Source of the DNA: Skermanella sp. TT6
Lineage (GTDB): Bacteria; Pseudomonadota; Alphaproteobacteria; Azospirillales; Azospirillaceae
Direction of reading: 5' to 3'
Length of the DNA: 64,000 nt
Assembly: GCF_016653635.2 (NCBI RefSeq)
Contig: NZ_CP067420.1
Coordinates: 1,681,501-1,745,500 of the forward strand
Within the stretch, counting starts at the first letter, position 1. Each line of letters starts with the position of its first letter. The notes below the pieces were generated by a model. It ran no database searches. It was not told where the DNA came from and was given only the letters and a program-made list of their open reading frames with translations. The position numbers and the translations under genes are program-made. Positions 20,903 to 29,363 of the stretch are shown piece by piece.

Positions 20903-21376
20903 TCACCACGCCCAGGGGGTCAGGACGCCCCACGGCAGCGGCACGCGCAGCAGGCTGTAGAAGCCGTAATGGATCACCATGGTCAGGACGGCGGCCAGTA
21001 CGGGAGCCAGCGCCGGCCTCACGCCGAGCACGGCGAACAGCACCGTCAGCGTGACGAAGGCCGTGGGGATGAACCCGAGCGGGGTGGACACCAGGATATA
21101 GAAGACCACCAGTGCCACGGTGATCCCCAGCGCCCGGAGATGATGCCCCGAGCGCGCCCAGGAGGCGAGGGAGACGGCGCCCGTCTCGGCCCAGTGCCGG
21201 AGTCCCCCGGCGATCAGGACCAGCGAGCAGGCGCCGATGGCGAAGGCGATCCAGGTCGGGAACACGGCGGCGCCGTATTCCTGGCCCGGGATCGTCGGCA
21301 GGGTGCGTGCGTACAGGCCGATCGCGAGCGCGAAGGCCAGCAGCACGGCACCCAGGATGGCGTCGTTGATCCGCAT
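20903..21376 (-). CDS. tctB: tripartite tricarboxylate transporter, small permease TctB
   Basis: 157 residues with four hydrophobic segments (about 8-24, 38-60, 80-100 and 105-145), typical of the poorly conserved TctB subunit: LGAVLLAFALAIGLYARTLP at the N-terminus and YILVSTPLGFIPTAF near residue 95. It lies between tctC (15 bases upstream) and tctA (6 bases downstream), the standard gene order C-B-A. Confidence 0.88.
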   Translation of the reverse strand: MRINDAILGAVLLAFALAIGLYARTLPTIPGQEYGAAVFPTWIAFAIGACSLVLIAGGLRHWAETGAVSLASWARSGHHLRALGITVALVVFYILVSTPLGFIPTAFVTLTVLFAVLGVRPALAPVLAAVLTMVIHYGFYSLLRVPLPWGVLTPWAW

Positions 21377-21391
21377 CGCTGAAGGATCGTC

Positions 21392-22384
21392 TTACTGCTT
21401 CGCGATGCCGACCGCCTTCATCACCTTGCCGAGGCTGTCGTTGCTCTCGGACATGAAATTCTCGAACTGCTCGCCCGAGGCGTAGATCATGCCGAAGCCG
21501 CGCTGGTTCATGAAGTCCTTGAACTCGGAGCTGTCATAGACATCCTTCAGCGCCGTCTTCAGCTTCTGCGCGACGTCGTCCGGCAGGCCCTTCGGGGCGA
21601 CGATGCCGCGCCAGGCGGCCATGGTCCAGTCGATGCCGGTCTGTTCCTTGAGCGTCGGGATATTGGGGAACAGGGGGTTGCGCTCGTCCGCCATGATGGC
21701 GAGGCTCTTGACCCGCCCGGCGTCGATCAGGGAGCGCGCCTCCGGCAGGGAGCAGGGGACGATGTCGACGCCGCCCGCGACGAGATCCTGGAGGCCGGGT
21801 GCGGCGCCCTGGCTCGGGACCCACGGAACCGCCTGCGGATCGATGTCGGCCTCCTGGAGCATGCCGGCGATCGCCAGGTGCCAGATGCCGCCCTGGCCGG
21901 TGCCCGACGCCTTCATGTCGCCCGGGTTGGCGCGGATCGCTTCGAGCAGGTCGCGGGCCGACGCGTATTCGCTGTTCTGGGCGACCTGGAGGCCGGCCGG
22001 GTCCTCGTTCATCAGCGCGAGCGGGGTGTAGTCGGCATAGGTGAGCTGGGTCAGGCCCTGCCAGTGCATCATGCCGATCTCGACGGTGGCGATGCCCAGC
22101 GTGTAGCCGTCGGGCGAGGCGCTGGCGATCGCCTGGTGGCCGACCACGCCGCTGCCGCCGGTCCGGTTGACCACGTTGATCGGCTGGCCCAGCGACTTCT
22201 CCAGCAGGCTGCTGATGATCCGGGCGGTGGCGTCCGTGCCGCCGCCGGCTCCCCAAGGCACGATCATGGTGATCGGGCGCTCGGGATAGGCCGCGAAGGC
22301 CGGGGCGGTCCCCAGGGCGATCCCGGCGGTCACCAGGGCGCCGAAGGCCGCGGTGCAGGTGCGGATGAAGGTTCTTCTGATCAT
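21392..22384 (-). CDS. tctC: tripartite tricarboxylate transporter, binding protein TctC (Bug family)
   Basis: 330-residue exported solute-binding protein. Signal peptide of about 31 residues (TAAFGALVTAGIALGTAPAFAA), then the Bug-family opening YPERPITMIVPWGAGGGTDA, which forms the carboxylate-binding loop, and the later VGHQAIASASPDGYTLG and GIVAPKGLPDDVAQKL segments. The start has GGGGGAAAG upstream. It starts the transporter part of the cluster, 65 bases downstream of the nitrile hydratase activator. Confidence 0.93.
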   Translation of the reverse strand: MIRRTFIRTCTAAFGALVTAGIALGTAPAFAAYPERPITMIVPWGAGGGTDATARIISSLLEKSLGQPINVVNRTGGSGVVGHQAIASASPDGYTLGIATVEIGMMHWQGLTQLTYADYTPLALMNEDPAGLQVAQNSEYASARDLLEAIRANPGDMKASGTGQGGIWHLAIAGMLQEADIDPQAVPWVPSQGAAPGLQDLVAGGVDIVPCSLPEARSLIDAGRVKSLAIMADERNPLFPNIPTLKEQTGIDWTMAAWRGIVAPKGLPDDVAQKLKTALKDVYDSSEFKDFMNQRGFGMIYASGEQFENFMSESNDSLGKVMKAVGIAKQ

Positions 22385-22449
22385 CGTCTTTCCCCCAGTT
22401 TTTTGTTGTTATCCTCTCCCCGTGGATCCCGCGTTCCGTCCGGGGATCC

Positions 22450-22701
22450 TCAAGGCATCTCATCGGGCTCTATCAGGCCCTTGGTCACGACCATGCGCTC
22501 CAGGGCGCGCAGCCAGTGATGGTAGTATGTGTTTCCCTGGTCGGGATCGCCCCGGTCCTGCGCGGCCGCGATCTCCTCCGACAGGGTCGCGGCCCATTCG
22601 GACCAGGTGAAATGGCCGGCCTCGTGGAGCTTGACCGTCATGGCGAAGGCCTGGGCCTCCCACGGTTCCCGGAAAGGCCGCTCGTCCCCGGGGCCGATCA
22701 T
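22450..22701 (-). CDS. nitrile hydratase accessory (activator) protein
   Basis: 83 residues similar to the N-terminal part of nitrile hydratase beta and to the small maturation partners of Co-type enzymes, which carry the alpha subunit during metal insertion. Visible are FREPWEAQAFAMTVKLHEAGHFTWSEWAA and NTYYHHWLRALERMVVTKGLI. The ATG overlaps the stop of the beta gene (ATGA). It is shorter than P14K-type activators (about 120 or more residues), so a minimal version or a different chaperone role is possible. Confidence 0.85.
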   Translation of the reverse strand: MIGPGDERPFREPWEAQAFAMTVKLHEAGHFTWSEWAATLSEEIAAAQDRGDPDQGNTYYHHWLRALERMVVTKGLIEPDEMP

Positions 22702-23354
22702 GGCGCCGGCTCCAGGTAGTCGTCCCACAGATCGACCAGGACGGTGTCGTTCTCCCGCGCCGCGTCGCCCCACAGCGCGCGGCCGGTGAAGCGCACGCTG
22801 TAGCAGTGCTGCGGCTTCGTCCCTTCGCCGTGGGCGTGGGTGTCGGGAAAGATATGGACGCCGTGGTCGCGGCCGATCGTGCCGATCCTGCCCCGGCAAT
22901 AGCGGGGCACGCGGGTGTGGCGGGGTGTCGTGACGTCCCGGACCAGCACGCGATCCCCCGCCTTGAAGCGGGGCGGCACCGTGTCCGGCAGCCGCGCGCT
23001 CGACCCTTTGCGGAGGATCGCGGCGACCCGTTCCGGATCGGGCGGCGGGGTGTCGGATACCGATCGCGGAACGCCGGTCGCCAGCTCCTCGGCGGTGATC
23101 AGGCCGGTGTCCAGCGCCAGCTTCTCCGCCGCCTTGAACCACAGCTCGTAATAGCTGCTGCCCAGGTATTCCGGCGGGGGACGGTTCTCCCGCGCGTGGC
23201 GGGAGGTGTCGATGTTCCACCGCCCGTGGAAACCCAGGGCCAGCGTGACCGCGAAGGCCCGCCGTTCCCACTCGGCATGGAACGGCGGGTCGTCCGGATC
23301 GGTGTCGATCGGCCCCATGCCGTGCATGCCGCCCATGTCGTGGGCGCCGTTCAT
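22698..23354 (-). CDS. nthB: nitrile hydratase subunit beta
   Basis: 218 residues. Family features are the N-terminus [16 protein letters not shown], the [20 protein letters not shown] helix, [19 protein letters not shown], and a C-terminal SH3-like barrel with [26 protein letters not shown] and [13 protein letters not shown]. It pairs with the alpha subunit to hydrate nitriles to amides in the cytoplasm. It is joined by ATGA overlaps to alpha upstream and the activator downstream, so the three are co-translated. Confidence 0.95.
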   Translation of the reverse strand: MNGAHDMGGMHGMGPIDTDPDDPPFHAEWERRAFAVTLALGFHGRWNIDTSRHARENRPPPEYLGSSYYELWFKAAEKLALDTGLITAEELATGVPRSVSDTPPPDPERVAAILRKGSSARLPDTVPPRFKAGDRVLVRDVTTPRHTRVPRYCRGRIGTIGRDHGVHIFPDTHAHGEGTKPQHCYSVRFTGRALWGDAARENDTVLVDLWDDYLEPAP

Positions 23355-24001
23355 GCCGTCTGCTTCCCGGCCGGGGGCCCGGCGTGGGTCACGCCGATCA
23401 TCGAATCGCGGGTGACCAGGTCCGCCAGTTCCTCCTCGCCCATGCCTTCCGTACCGGGCGGGCGTTCGGGCAGAACGAGGTAGCGCAGTTCCGCCGTGCT
23501 GTCCCAGACCCGCACCTCGACGCCGTCCGCCACCTCGGTGCCGAACTCGGCCAGCACGCCGCGCGGGTCGAGCACCGCCCGCGACCGGTACGGCGCCGAC
23601 TTGTACCAGACCGGCGGCAGCCCGAGGACCGGCCAGGGATAGCAGGAGCACAGGGTGCAGACAACCAGGTTGTGGACCTCCGGCGTGTTCTCCACCACGA
23701 CCATGTCCTCGCCCTGGCGGCCGGTGAAGCCGAACTCGGCGATGGCCGAGGTCGCGTCGTCCAGCAGCCGCGCCTTGTAGGCCGGATCGGCCCAGGCCCG
23801 GGCCACGACCCGCGCGCCGTTGCGCGGGCCGACCTTGTGCTCGTAGGTGTCGATCAGCGCGTCGAGGGAGGCCGGATCGACCAGCTTCTTGGCGACCAGC
23901 AGGTCCTCCAGCGCCTTGACCCGACGAGCCAGCGGGGAGGGGGGATCCGCGTGGGCGTGCCCGTTCCCATGCCCGTGATCATGGTCATGATGACCGCCCA
24001 T
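23351..24001 (-). CDS. nthA: nitrile hydratase subunit alpha, cobalt type
   Basis: 216 residues. The metal-claw motif [10 protein letters not shown] holds Cys115, Cys118, Ser119 and Cys120; Thr at the second position of CTLCSC is the mark of cobalt rather than iron enzymes. The following [12 protein letters not shown] and [10 protein letters not shown] segments are conserved. The N-terminus is unusually His-rich ([20 protein letters not shown]), which may help cobalt capture. The start at 24001 lies directly behind the SDR gene (gap of 2 bases), and the stop overlaps the beta start. Confidence 0.96.
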   Translation of the reverse strand: MGGHHDHDHGHGNGHAHADPPSPLARRVKALEDLLVAKKLVDPASLDALIDTYEHKVGPRNGARVVARAWADPAYKARLLDDATSAIAEFGFTGRQGEDMVVVENTPEVHNLVVCTLCSCYPWPVLGLPPVWYKSAPYRSRAVLDPRGVLAEFGTEVADGVEVRVWDSTAELRYLVLPERPPGTEGMGEEELADLVTRDSMIGVTHAGPPAGKQTA

Positions 24002-24003
24002 GG

Positions 24004-24804
24004 TCAGACGGTTCCCGCGTCCACGATGAAGGTCTGGGCCGAGCACATGCGGCTGTCGTCGGCCCCCAGGAACAGGACCATCCGCGCCACGTCGTGCGGC
24101 TTGAGCTCTTCCTTCAGGCACTGGCGGGCGAGGTTGCCTTCCAGCTTCTCCGGCGTCACCCACAGGGACTTCTGACGCTCGGTCATGATCCAGCCCGGCG
24201 CCACGTGGTTGACCCGGATGCCGGACGGCCCCAGGTCCCGGGCGAGCGCCCGCGTCAGCCCCAGGGCTCCGGCCTTGGCCGCCTGGTATACCGCCAGGTC
24301 GTCGGTGCAGACATACCAGGAGGTCGAGCCCAGATTGACGATCGAGCCGCCGCCCGCCTGCGCCATTCCGGGCGCCACCGCCTGGGCCATGAAGAACTGG
24401 TGCCGCAGGTTCACGTTGAAGCGGTCGTCCCAGTATTCCGGGGTGACCTCGGCGATGGTGTGCCGGTCGTCGCGCGCCGCGTTGTTGACCAGCACGCGGA
24501 TCGGGCCGAGCCCGTCCTCGATCCGCTTGGCGGCGGCCTTGGCGGCGGCGATGTCGGTCAGGTCGCACGCGACGAAGAGCGGGGCGGCGACCCCGGCCTC
24601 GCGCAGGGTGGCGAGCAGCCCCTCGGCCGCGGCCTCGTCGCGGTCGATGAACCCGACCTTGGCGCCCTGCACGGCGTAATGCGCCACGGTGGAGGCGCCG
24701 ATGCCCGAGGCGCCGCCGGTGATCAGGACGGCCCTGCCGTCCAGGCTGGGGTAGCGGGCGGCCTTGCGGGCGGCCTCGATGTCGGCGACGGTCACGTCTG
24801 CCAT
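24004..24804 (-). CDS. SDR family NAD(P)-dependent oxidoreductase
   Basis: 266-residue classical short-chain dehydrogenase. Cofactor motif TGGASGIG (residues 29-36), NNAA at 107-110, catalytic Ser160, Tyr173 and Lys177 (YQAAK), and PGW at 203-205. A non-standard N-terminal extension of about 20 residues precedes the fold. The substrate is unknown. It lies between another SDR and nitrile hydratase alpha on one transcript, so it may act on a hydroxy- or aldehyde-bearing relative of the nitrile substrate. GAGGA precedes the ATG at 24804. Confidence 0.9.
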   Translation of the reverse strand: MADVTVADIEAARKAARYPSLDGRAVLITGGASGIGASTVAHYAVQGAKVGFIDRDEAAAEGLLATLREAGVAAPLFVACDLTDIAAAKAAAKRIEDGLGPIRVLVNNAARDDRHTIAEVTPEYWDDRFNVNLRHQFFMAQAVAPGMAQAGGGSIVNLGSTSWYVCTDDLAVYQAAKAGALGLTRALARDLGPSGIRVNHVAPGWIMTERQKSLWVTPEKLEGNLARQCLKEELKPHDVARMVLFLGADDSRMCSAQTFIVDAGTV

Positions 24805-24833
24805 GTCTTGGTCCTCATGTTCCTGGTAGGGAC

Positions 24834-25574
<741 letters not shown>

Positions 25575-25755
25575 TCAGTCTCCCCCTGCGAGCCGCTTTC
25601 CCTCGCGGCCTGCTTTGTTCTCCACCCGGATTGCCCGGGCCGGGACAGTTTCGCGCGGGTAAACTGGTATGTCCACCTCTGCTTCGAGCCATCTCTCCTT
25701 CGTGGGCCGGTTTAAAGGGATATCCACGGATGCACGTCCCTCCGGATCAACTTGC

Positions 25756-25783
25756 CTTACATACCGTCCGGACGGTATGTAAG
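25756..25783. promoter_or_regulatory. perfect 28-base palindromic operator
   Basis: Half-site CTTACATACCGTCC (25756-25769) is followed at once by its exact complement GGACGGTATGTAAG (25770-25783). It lies four bases before the tetR start and between two divergent transcription units. It is almost certainly the TetR binding site; binding would block tetR-SMR and possibly the nitrile hydratase cluster. Confidence 0.88.
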
Positions 25784-25787
25784 CGGC

Positions 25788-26348
25788 ATGACCGAGACCC
25801 GCACCCGCCGACGCCGGCCCGAAGCCACCCAGCAGCGCCTGCTGGAGGTGGCTGGGGAAATCGTGGGGGAGGCGGGGGTCGCGGCCCTGACGCTGGAGGC
25901 GGTCGCGAAGCGGGCCGGCGTCAGCAAGGGCGGGCTGCTGCATCATTTCCCCAGCAAGCAGGCGCTGCTGGCGGCCATGGTCGGGGCGATGGCCGAGCGC
26001 TTCGCGCGGGCAGCCGACACGGCCGCGGCGGCGGATGCGGACCCGCGCGGGCGCGGCGCCCGGGCCTATGTGCGGACCGCGGTCAGCGAGCCGGAGGCGG
26101 AGATCAGGCGCTGGGCCGCCCTCAGCGCCGCCTTCATGTCCGACCCGTCGCTCCTCGACGGCTGGCGCGGCCGGCTGAAGGAGTTCCGGGATGCCGACCG
26201 GGCGGAATGCGCGGATCCGGTGGACGCCCTGGTCGCCCGGCTGGCGGCCGACGGCCTGTGGTTCGCCGACGTCTGCGGGCTGTACGACATCGACGCGGAG
26301 ACGCGGCGGCAGGTCGCCGACCGCCTGGTCGCGCTGACCCGTTCCTGA
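25788..26348 (+). CDS. TetR family transcriptional regulator
   Basis: 186 residues. The N-terminal TetR fold reads RPEATQQRLLEVAGEIVGEAG, LTLEAVAKRAGVSKGGLLHHF and PSKQALLAAMV, with the DNA-recognition helix at about residues 40-46. The C-terminal ligand domain (about 60-186) is unlike TetR itself. The start at 25788 lies immediately behind a 28-base palindrome and has no ribosome binding site, so the mRNA may be leaderless. It probably represses itself and the SMR gene downstream (24-base gap). Confidence 0.92.
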   Translation: MTETRTRRRRPEATQQRLLEVAGEIVGEAGVAALTLEAVAKRAGVSKGGLLHHFPSKQALLAAMVGAMAERFARAADTAAAADADPRGRGARAYVRTAVSEPEAEIRRWAALSAAFMSDPSLLDGWRGRLKEFRDADRAECADPVDALVARLAADGLWFADVCGLYDIDAETRRQVADRLVALTRS

Positions 26349-26372
26349 GGATCCGAGCGCGGAGGAGAATCG

Positions 26373-26705
26373 ATGATGGTCTATGCGATCCTGTTCGCCG
26401 CCGTCGTGCTGGAAGTCATCGGGACCTCGGCCCTGAAGGCGTCAGAACAGTTCACCAAGCCGGTGCCGGTCGCGGTCACGCTGGCCTGCTACGGGGCGTC
26501 CTTCTTCCTGCTGTCGCTGGCGCTCAGGACCCTGCCGGTCGGCATCGCCTACGCGATCTGGAGCGGCCTGGGCATCGTGCTGATCAGCCTGGTGGGGTTC
26601 TTCTGGTTCAAGCAGGCGCTCGACACCCCGGCGGTGCTGGGGCTGAGCCTGATCCTGGCCGGCGTGGTCGTCGTCAACGTTTTCTCGAAGTCGGTGCCGC
26701 ACTGA
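26373..26705 (+). CDS. SMR family multidrug efflux protein
   Basis: 110-residue inner-membrane protein with four transmembrane helices. The EmrE signature is present: the essential Glu in VLEVIGTSALK (residue 14), ASFFLLSLALRTLPVGIAYAIWSGLG and the C-terminal GLSLILAGVVVVNV. It exports cationic, lipophilic compounds in exchange for protons. It has a good ribosome binding site (GGAGGAG) and is linked to tetR, an arrangement typical of drug-inducible efflux. Confidence 0.93.
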   Translation: MMVYAILFAAVVLEVIGTSALKASEQFTKPVPVAVTLACYGASFFLLSLALRTLPVGIAYAIWSGLGIVLISLVGFFWFKQALDTPAVLGLSLILAGVVVVNVFSKSVPH

Positions 26706-26715
26706 CCGCCGCGCG

Positions 26716-27489
26716 TCACGCGGCGTCGGACAGCTCGGATATCGCGTCCGGGTCGGCCAGCTCGATCTTGTGGCCTTCCAGGAGCCGGATCAGCCCGGCC
26801 GTCTTCAGGCAGGTGATGGTGCGCGACACGGTCTCGATCGTCAGGCCCAGATAGTCGGCGATGTCCGACCTGCCCATCGGCATGCTCAGCCGCGTGTCGC
26901 TCAGCCCGCGCTTGGCCGCCTTGCGCGACAGCGTCATCAGGAAGGTGCAGAGCTTTTCCTTGGCGGACTTGCGGCCCAGCAGGACCATCTGCTCCTGGGC
27001 GGTCAGCAGCTCGTTGGCGGTGACCGCGAGCAGGCGGCGGCGGACGACGGGGTTCTCGTCGATCAGGGCCTCCAGGCGCCGCCGCGGGAACCGGCGGACC
27101 GCCGCCGTGGTCACCGCTTCGGCCGTATAGAGATAGGTGTCGTTGAAGGACAGGCCCAGGAAGTCCCCGGCCTCCAGGAAACCGATGATCTGGCGGCGGC
27201 CGTCGGGCAGCAGCTTGAACACGCGGATGGTGCCGCTCATCACCTCGAACACGTTGTCGGCGTGGTCGCCCTCGCGGAACAGCGGGCAGTCGCGGTCCAC
27301 GGTCGCGACCGTGGCGATGGCGTCGAGCGGATCGGAGGTGTGCATGGCCCAGCGGGAAGCGTTGCCCGACGCCCAGGACGGCGGCGGGGCGGAGATGTTG
27401 GCCGTCTGCCGGCGTGCCTGGACCATGCCTCCGAGGGTTGCGGAAGATGCTGCCGGTGCCGTGTCGGCGATCGCAAGGGCTGGGGCCAT
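26716..27489 (-). CDS. Crp/Fnr family regulator, FixK-like
   Basis: 257 residues: a disordered N-terminus of about 45, cyclic-nucleotide-binding-like beta roll (about 55-170, with LFREGDHADNVFEVMSGTIRVFKLLPDGRRQ), and a C-terminal winged helix with IADYLGLTIETVSRTI, whose E-x-x-S-R pattern fits Fnr-type half sites (TTGAT). Cysteines for a classical Fnr Fe-S cluster are absent from the N-terminus, so it is FixK-like. It is divergent from cydDC and may control it, though no good Fnr box was seen between them. Confidence 0.88.
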   Translation of the reverse strand: MAPALAIADTAPAASSATLGGMVQARRQTANISAPPPSWASGNASRWAMHTSDPLDAIATVATVDRDCPLFREGDHADNVFEVMSGTIRVFKLLPDGRRQIIGFLEAGDFLGLSFNDTYLYTAEAVTTAAVRRFPRRRLEALIDENPVVRRRLLAVTANELLTAQEQMVLLGRKSAKEKLCTFLMTLSRKAAKRGLSDTRLSMPMGRSDIADYLGLTIETVSRTITCLKTAGLIRLLEGHKIELADPDAISELSDAA

Positions 27490-27591
27490 GATCTCTATCC
27501 TCTCCGCTCCGCTTGATCGGATTCTTTGGACTTTCCGTCGTCCGTGACCGAGGTATAGAGCCAGCCGGCCCTGCGGCTAAGTTCGGTATTT

Positions 27592-27628
27592 TACGTAAGG
27601 GTTTGTACGTAAGGGGTTCTACGTATGC
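27592..27628. repeat. three 14-base direct repeats upstream of cydD
   Basis: TACGTAAGG at 27592 and 27606, and TACGTATGC at 27620, start exactly 14 bases apart. The first two units are nearly identical over the full 14 bases (TACGTAAGGGTTTG and TACGTAAGGGGTTC). They lie 50-86 bases before the cydD start, in the divergent promoter region with the Fnr/FixK-type gene. A regulator binding tandem half-sites is one explanation. Confidence 0.65.
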
Positions 27629-27677
27629 CGTCGGAGGCTATTTCAGGTGTGAAGATCGGGATGGACGAGAGGGACCG

Positions 27678-29363
27678 GTGACGGATCGGCAGGCGGCGAA
27701 GTGGCTCGGCGGGCTGGCGCGGCAGGCCCGCCTGGGGATCGGGCTCGCGGTCGGCGCGGGCTTCGCCAGCGGGGTCCTGCTGCTGGTCCAGGCCGGCCTG
27801 ATCGCCCATGTGCTCCATGCGGCCATCGTCGACGGGGTTCCGCGCGCGGACCTGATGCCGGCCCTGTGGGTGCTGCTCGCGGTCTACGGCGCGCGGGCGG
27901 CCTGCGCCTGGGGGGCGGAGGTCGCCGGGTTCGCCGCGGCGGCCCGCGTGCGGTCGGCGCTGCGGCGGGAACTGTACGGCCATATCGCGCGGCTCGGCCC
28001 GGCCTATGCCGGCGGGCGTCACAGCGGCGACCTGTCCACCGTCCTGATCGAGCAGGTCGATGCGCTGGACGGCTATTTCGCCCGGTTCCTGCCGCAGATG
28101 GCGCTCTCGGTGCTGGTGCCGCTGACCCTGCTGGCGGCGATCTTCCCGATCAATTGGGTGGTCGGCGCCATGCTGCTGGCGGCGGCCCCCTTCGTGCCCC
28201 TGTTCATGTCGCTGATCGGCATGGGGGCCGCCGCCGCCAGCCGCCGCCAGTTCGAGGCCCTGGCCCGCATGGGCGGGTATTTCCTGGACCGCCTCCAGGG
28301 GCTGACCACGCTGAAGCTGTTCGGCCAGGCGCGGCGGGAGCTGGAACTGATCGGCCAGGTCTCGGACGAGTACCGCCGGCGCACCATGGGGGTCCTGCGC
28401 ATCGCCTTCCTGTCCTCCGCCGTGCTGGAGCTGTTCAGCGCCATGGCGGTCGCCGTGGTCGCCATCTATGTCGGGTTCAGCCTGCTGGGTTGGGTCCGGT
28501 TCGGCCCCAGCGGCGACGTCACCCTGGCGACCGGGATGTTCGTCCTCCTGCTGGCGCCCGAATTCTTCCTGCCCTTTCGCCAGCTCGCCGCCCACTATCA
28601 CGACCGGGCCGCCGCGGTCGGGGCCGCCGGGCAGATCCTGGCGGTGCTGGACACCCCGGCGCATCCGCCCGCCGGCATCCGCCCGCCGGCCGGCGCCGGC
28701 CCGATGGCGCTGGAAATGACCGACGTCGAATTCGCCCATGGCGGAGGGGAGGGCGCGCGGCCGGTCCTGGCCGGCTTCTCGCTGAGCGTCGCCGCCGGCG
28801 AGCGGGTGGCCCTGGTCGGCCCCAGCGGCACCGGCAAATCGACGGTGATCGGCCTGTTCCTGGGCTTCCTGCGGCCCGCCGCCGGCTCCGTCCGGATCGG
28901 CGGGCTGGAGGTCGGGCGGATCGACCCGGCCGACGTGACCGCCTGGGTCGGGCAGAACCCGCACCTGTTCCACGGCACGATCCGCGACAATATCCGGCTG
29001 GCCCGGCCCGACGCCTCCGACGAGGCGGTGGAGGCCGCCGCCGCCGCCGCGCGGGTCAGCGACTTCGCGGCCCGCCTGCCGGACGGACTGGACACCCTGA
29101 TCGGCCAGCGCGGCCACGGCATCTCCGGCGGGGAGGCACGCCGCGTGGCCCTGGCCCGGGCCTACCTGAAGGACGCGCCCGTCCTGCTGCTGGACGAGCC
29201 GACCGCCGGCCTCGACCCCGCCAACGAGGCGCTGGTGCTGGAGGCGCTGGGTACCCTGGCGCAGGGGCGTACCGTCCTGATCGCCACCCACAGCCTGTCC
29301 GGCATCGGCTGGGCCGACCGGCGGGTGGAGATCGGCGGCAGCGTGGCGGTGGCCGATGCGTGA
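27678..29363 (+). CDS. cydD: heterodimeric ABC transporter subunit CydD
   Basis: 561-residue inner-membrane ABC exporter half: membrane domain with about six helices (residues 20-290), then ATPase domain with Walker A GPSGTGKST, the LSGGE-like signature GISGGEARRVALARA and Walker B VLLLDEP. CydDC exports cysteine and glutathione (or handles heme) and is needed to assemble cytochrome bd. GTG at 27678 is chosen because AGAGGGA lies just upstream; a longer frame from 27513 would run over the promoter repeats. It overlaps cydC by 8 bases. Confidence 0.93.
   Translation: MTDRQAAKWLGGLARQARLGIGLAVGAGFASGVLLLVQAGLIAHVLHAAIVDGVPRADLMPALWVLLAVYGARAACAWGAEVAGFAAAARVRSALRRELYGHIARLGPAYAGGRHSGDLSTVLIEQVDALDGYFARFLPQMALSVLVPLTLLAAIFPINWVVGAMLLAAAPFVPLFMSLIGMGAAAASRRQFEALARMGGYFLDRLQGLTTLKLFGQARRELELIGQVSDEYRRRTMGVLRIAFLSSAVLELFSAMAVAVVAIYVGFSLLGWVRFGPSGDVTLATGMFVLLLAPEFFLPFRQLAAHYHDRAAAVGAAGQILAVLDTPAHPPAGIRPPAGAGPMALEMTDVEFAHGGGEGARPVLAGFSLSVAAGERVALVGPSGTGKSTVIGLFLGFLRPAAGSVRIGGLEVGRIDPADVTAWVGQNPHLFHGTIRDNIRLARPDASDEAVEAAAAAARVSDFAARLPDGLDTLIGQRGHGISGGEARRVALARAYLKDAPVLLLDEPTAGLDPANEALVLEALGTLAQGRTVLIATHSLSGIGWADRRVEIGGSVAVADA

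Noticed and set aside
27490-27677. Fnr/FixK box (TTGAT-N4-ATCAA) between the regulator and cydD
   Set aside because: Only a TTGAT half-site (TTGATCGGATTC) was found; the second half does not match.
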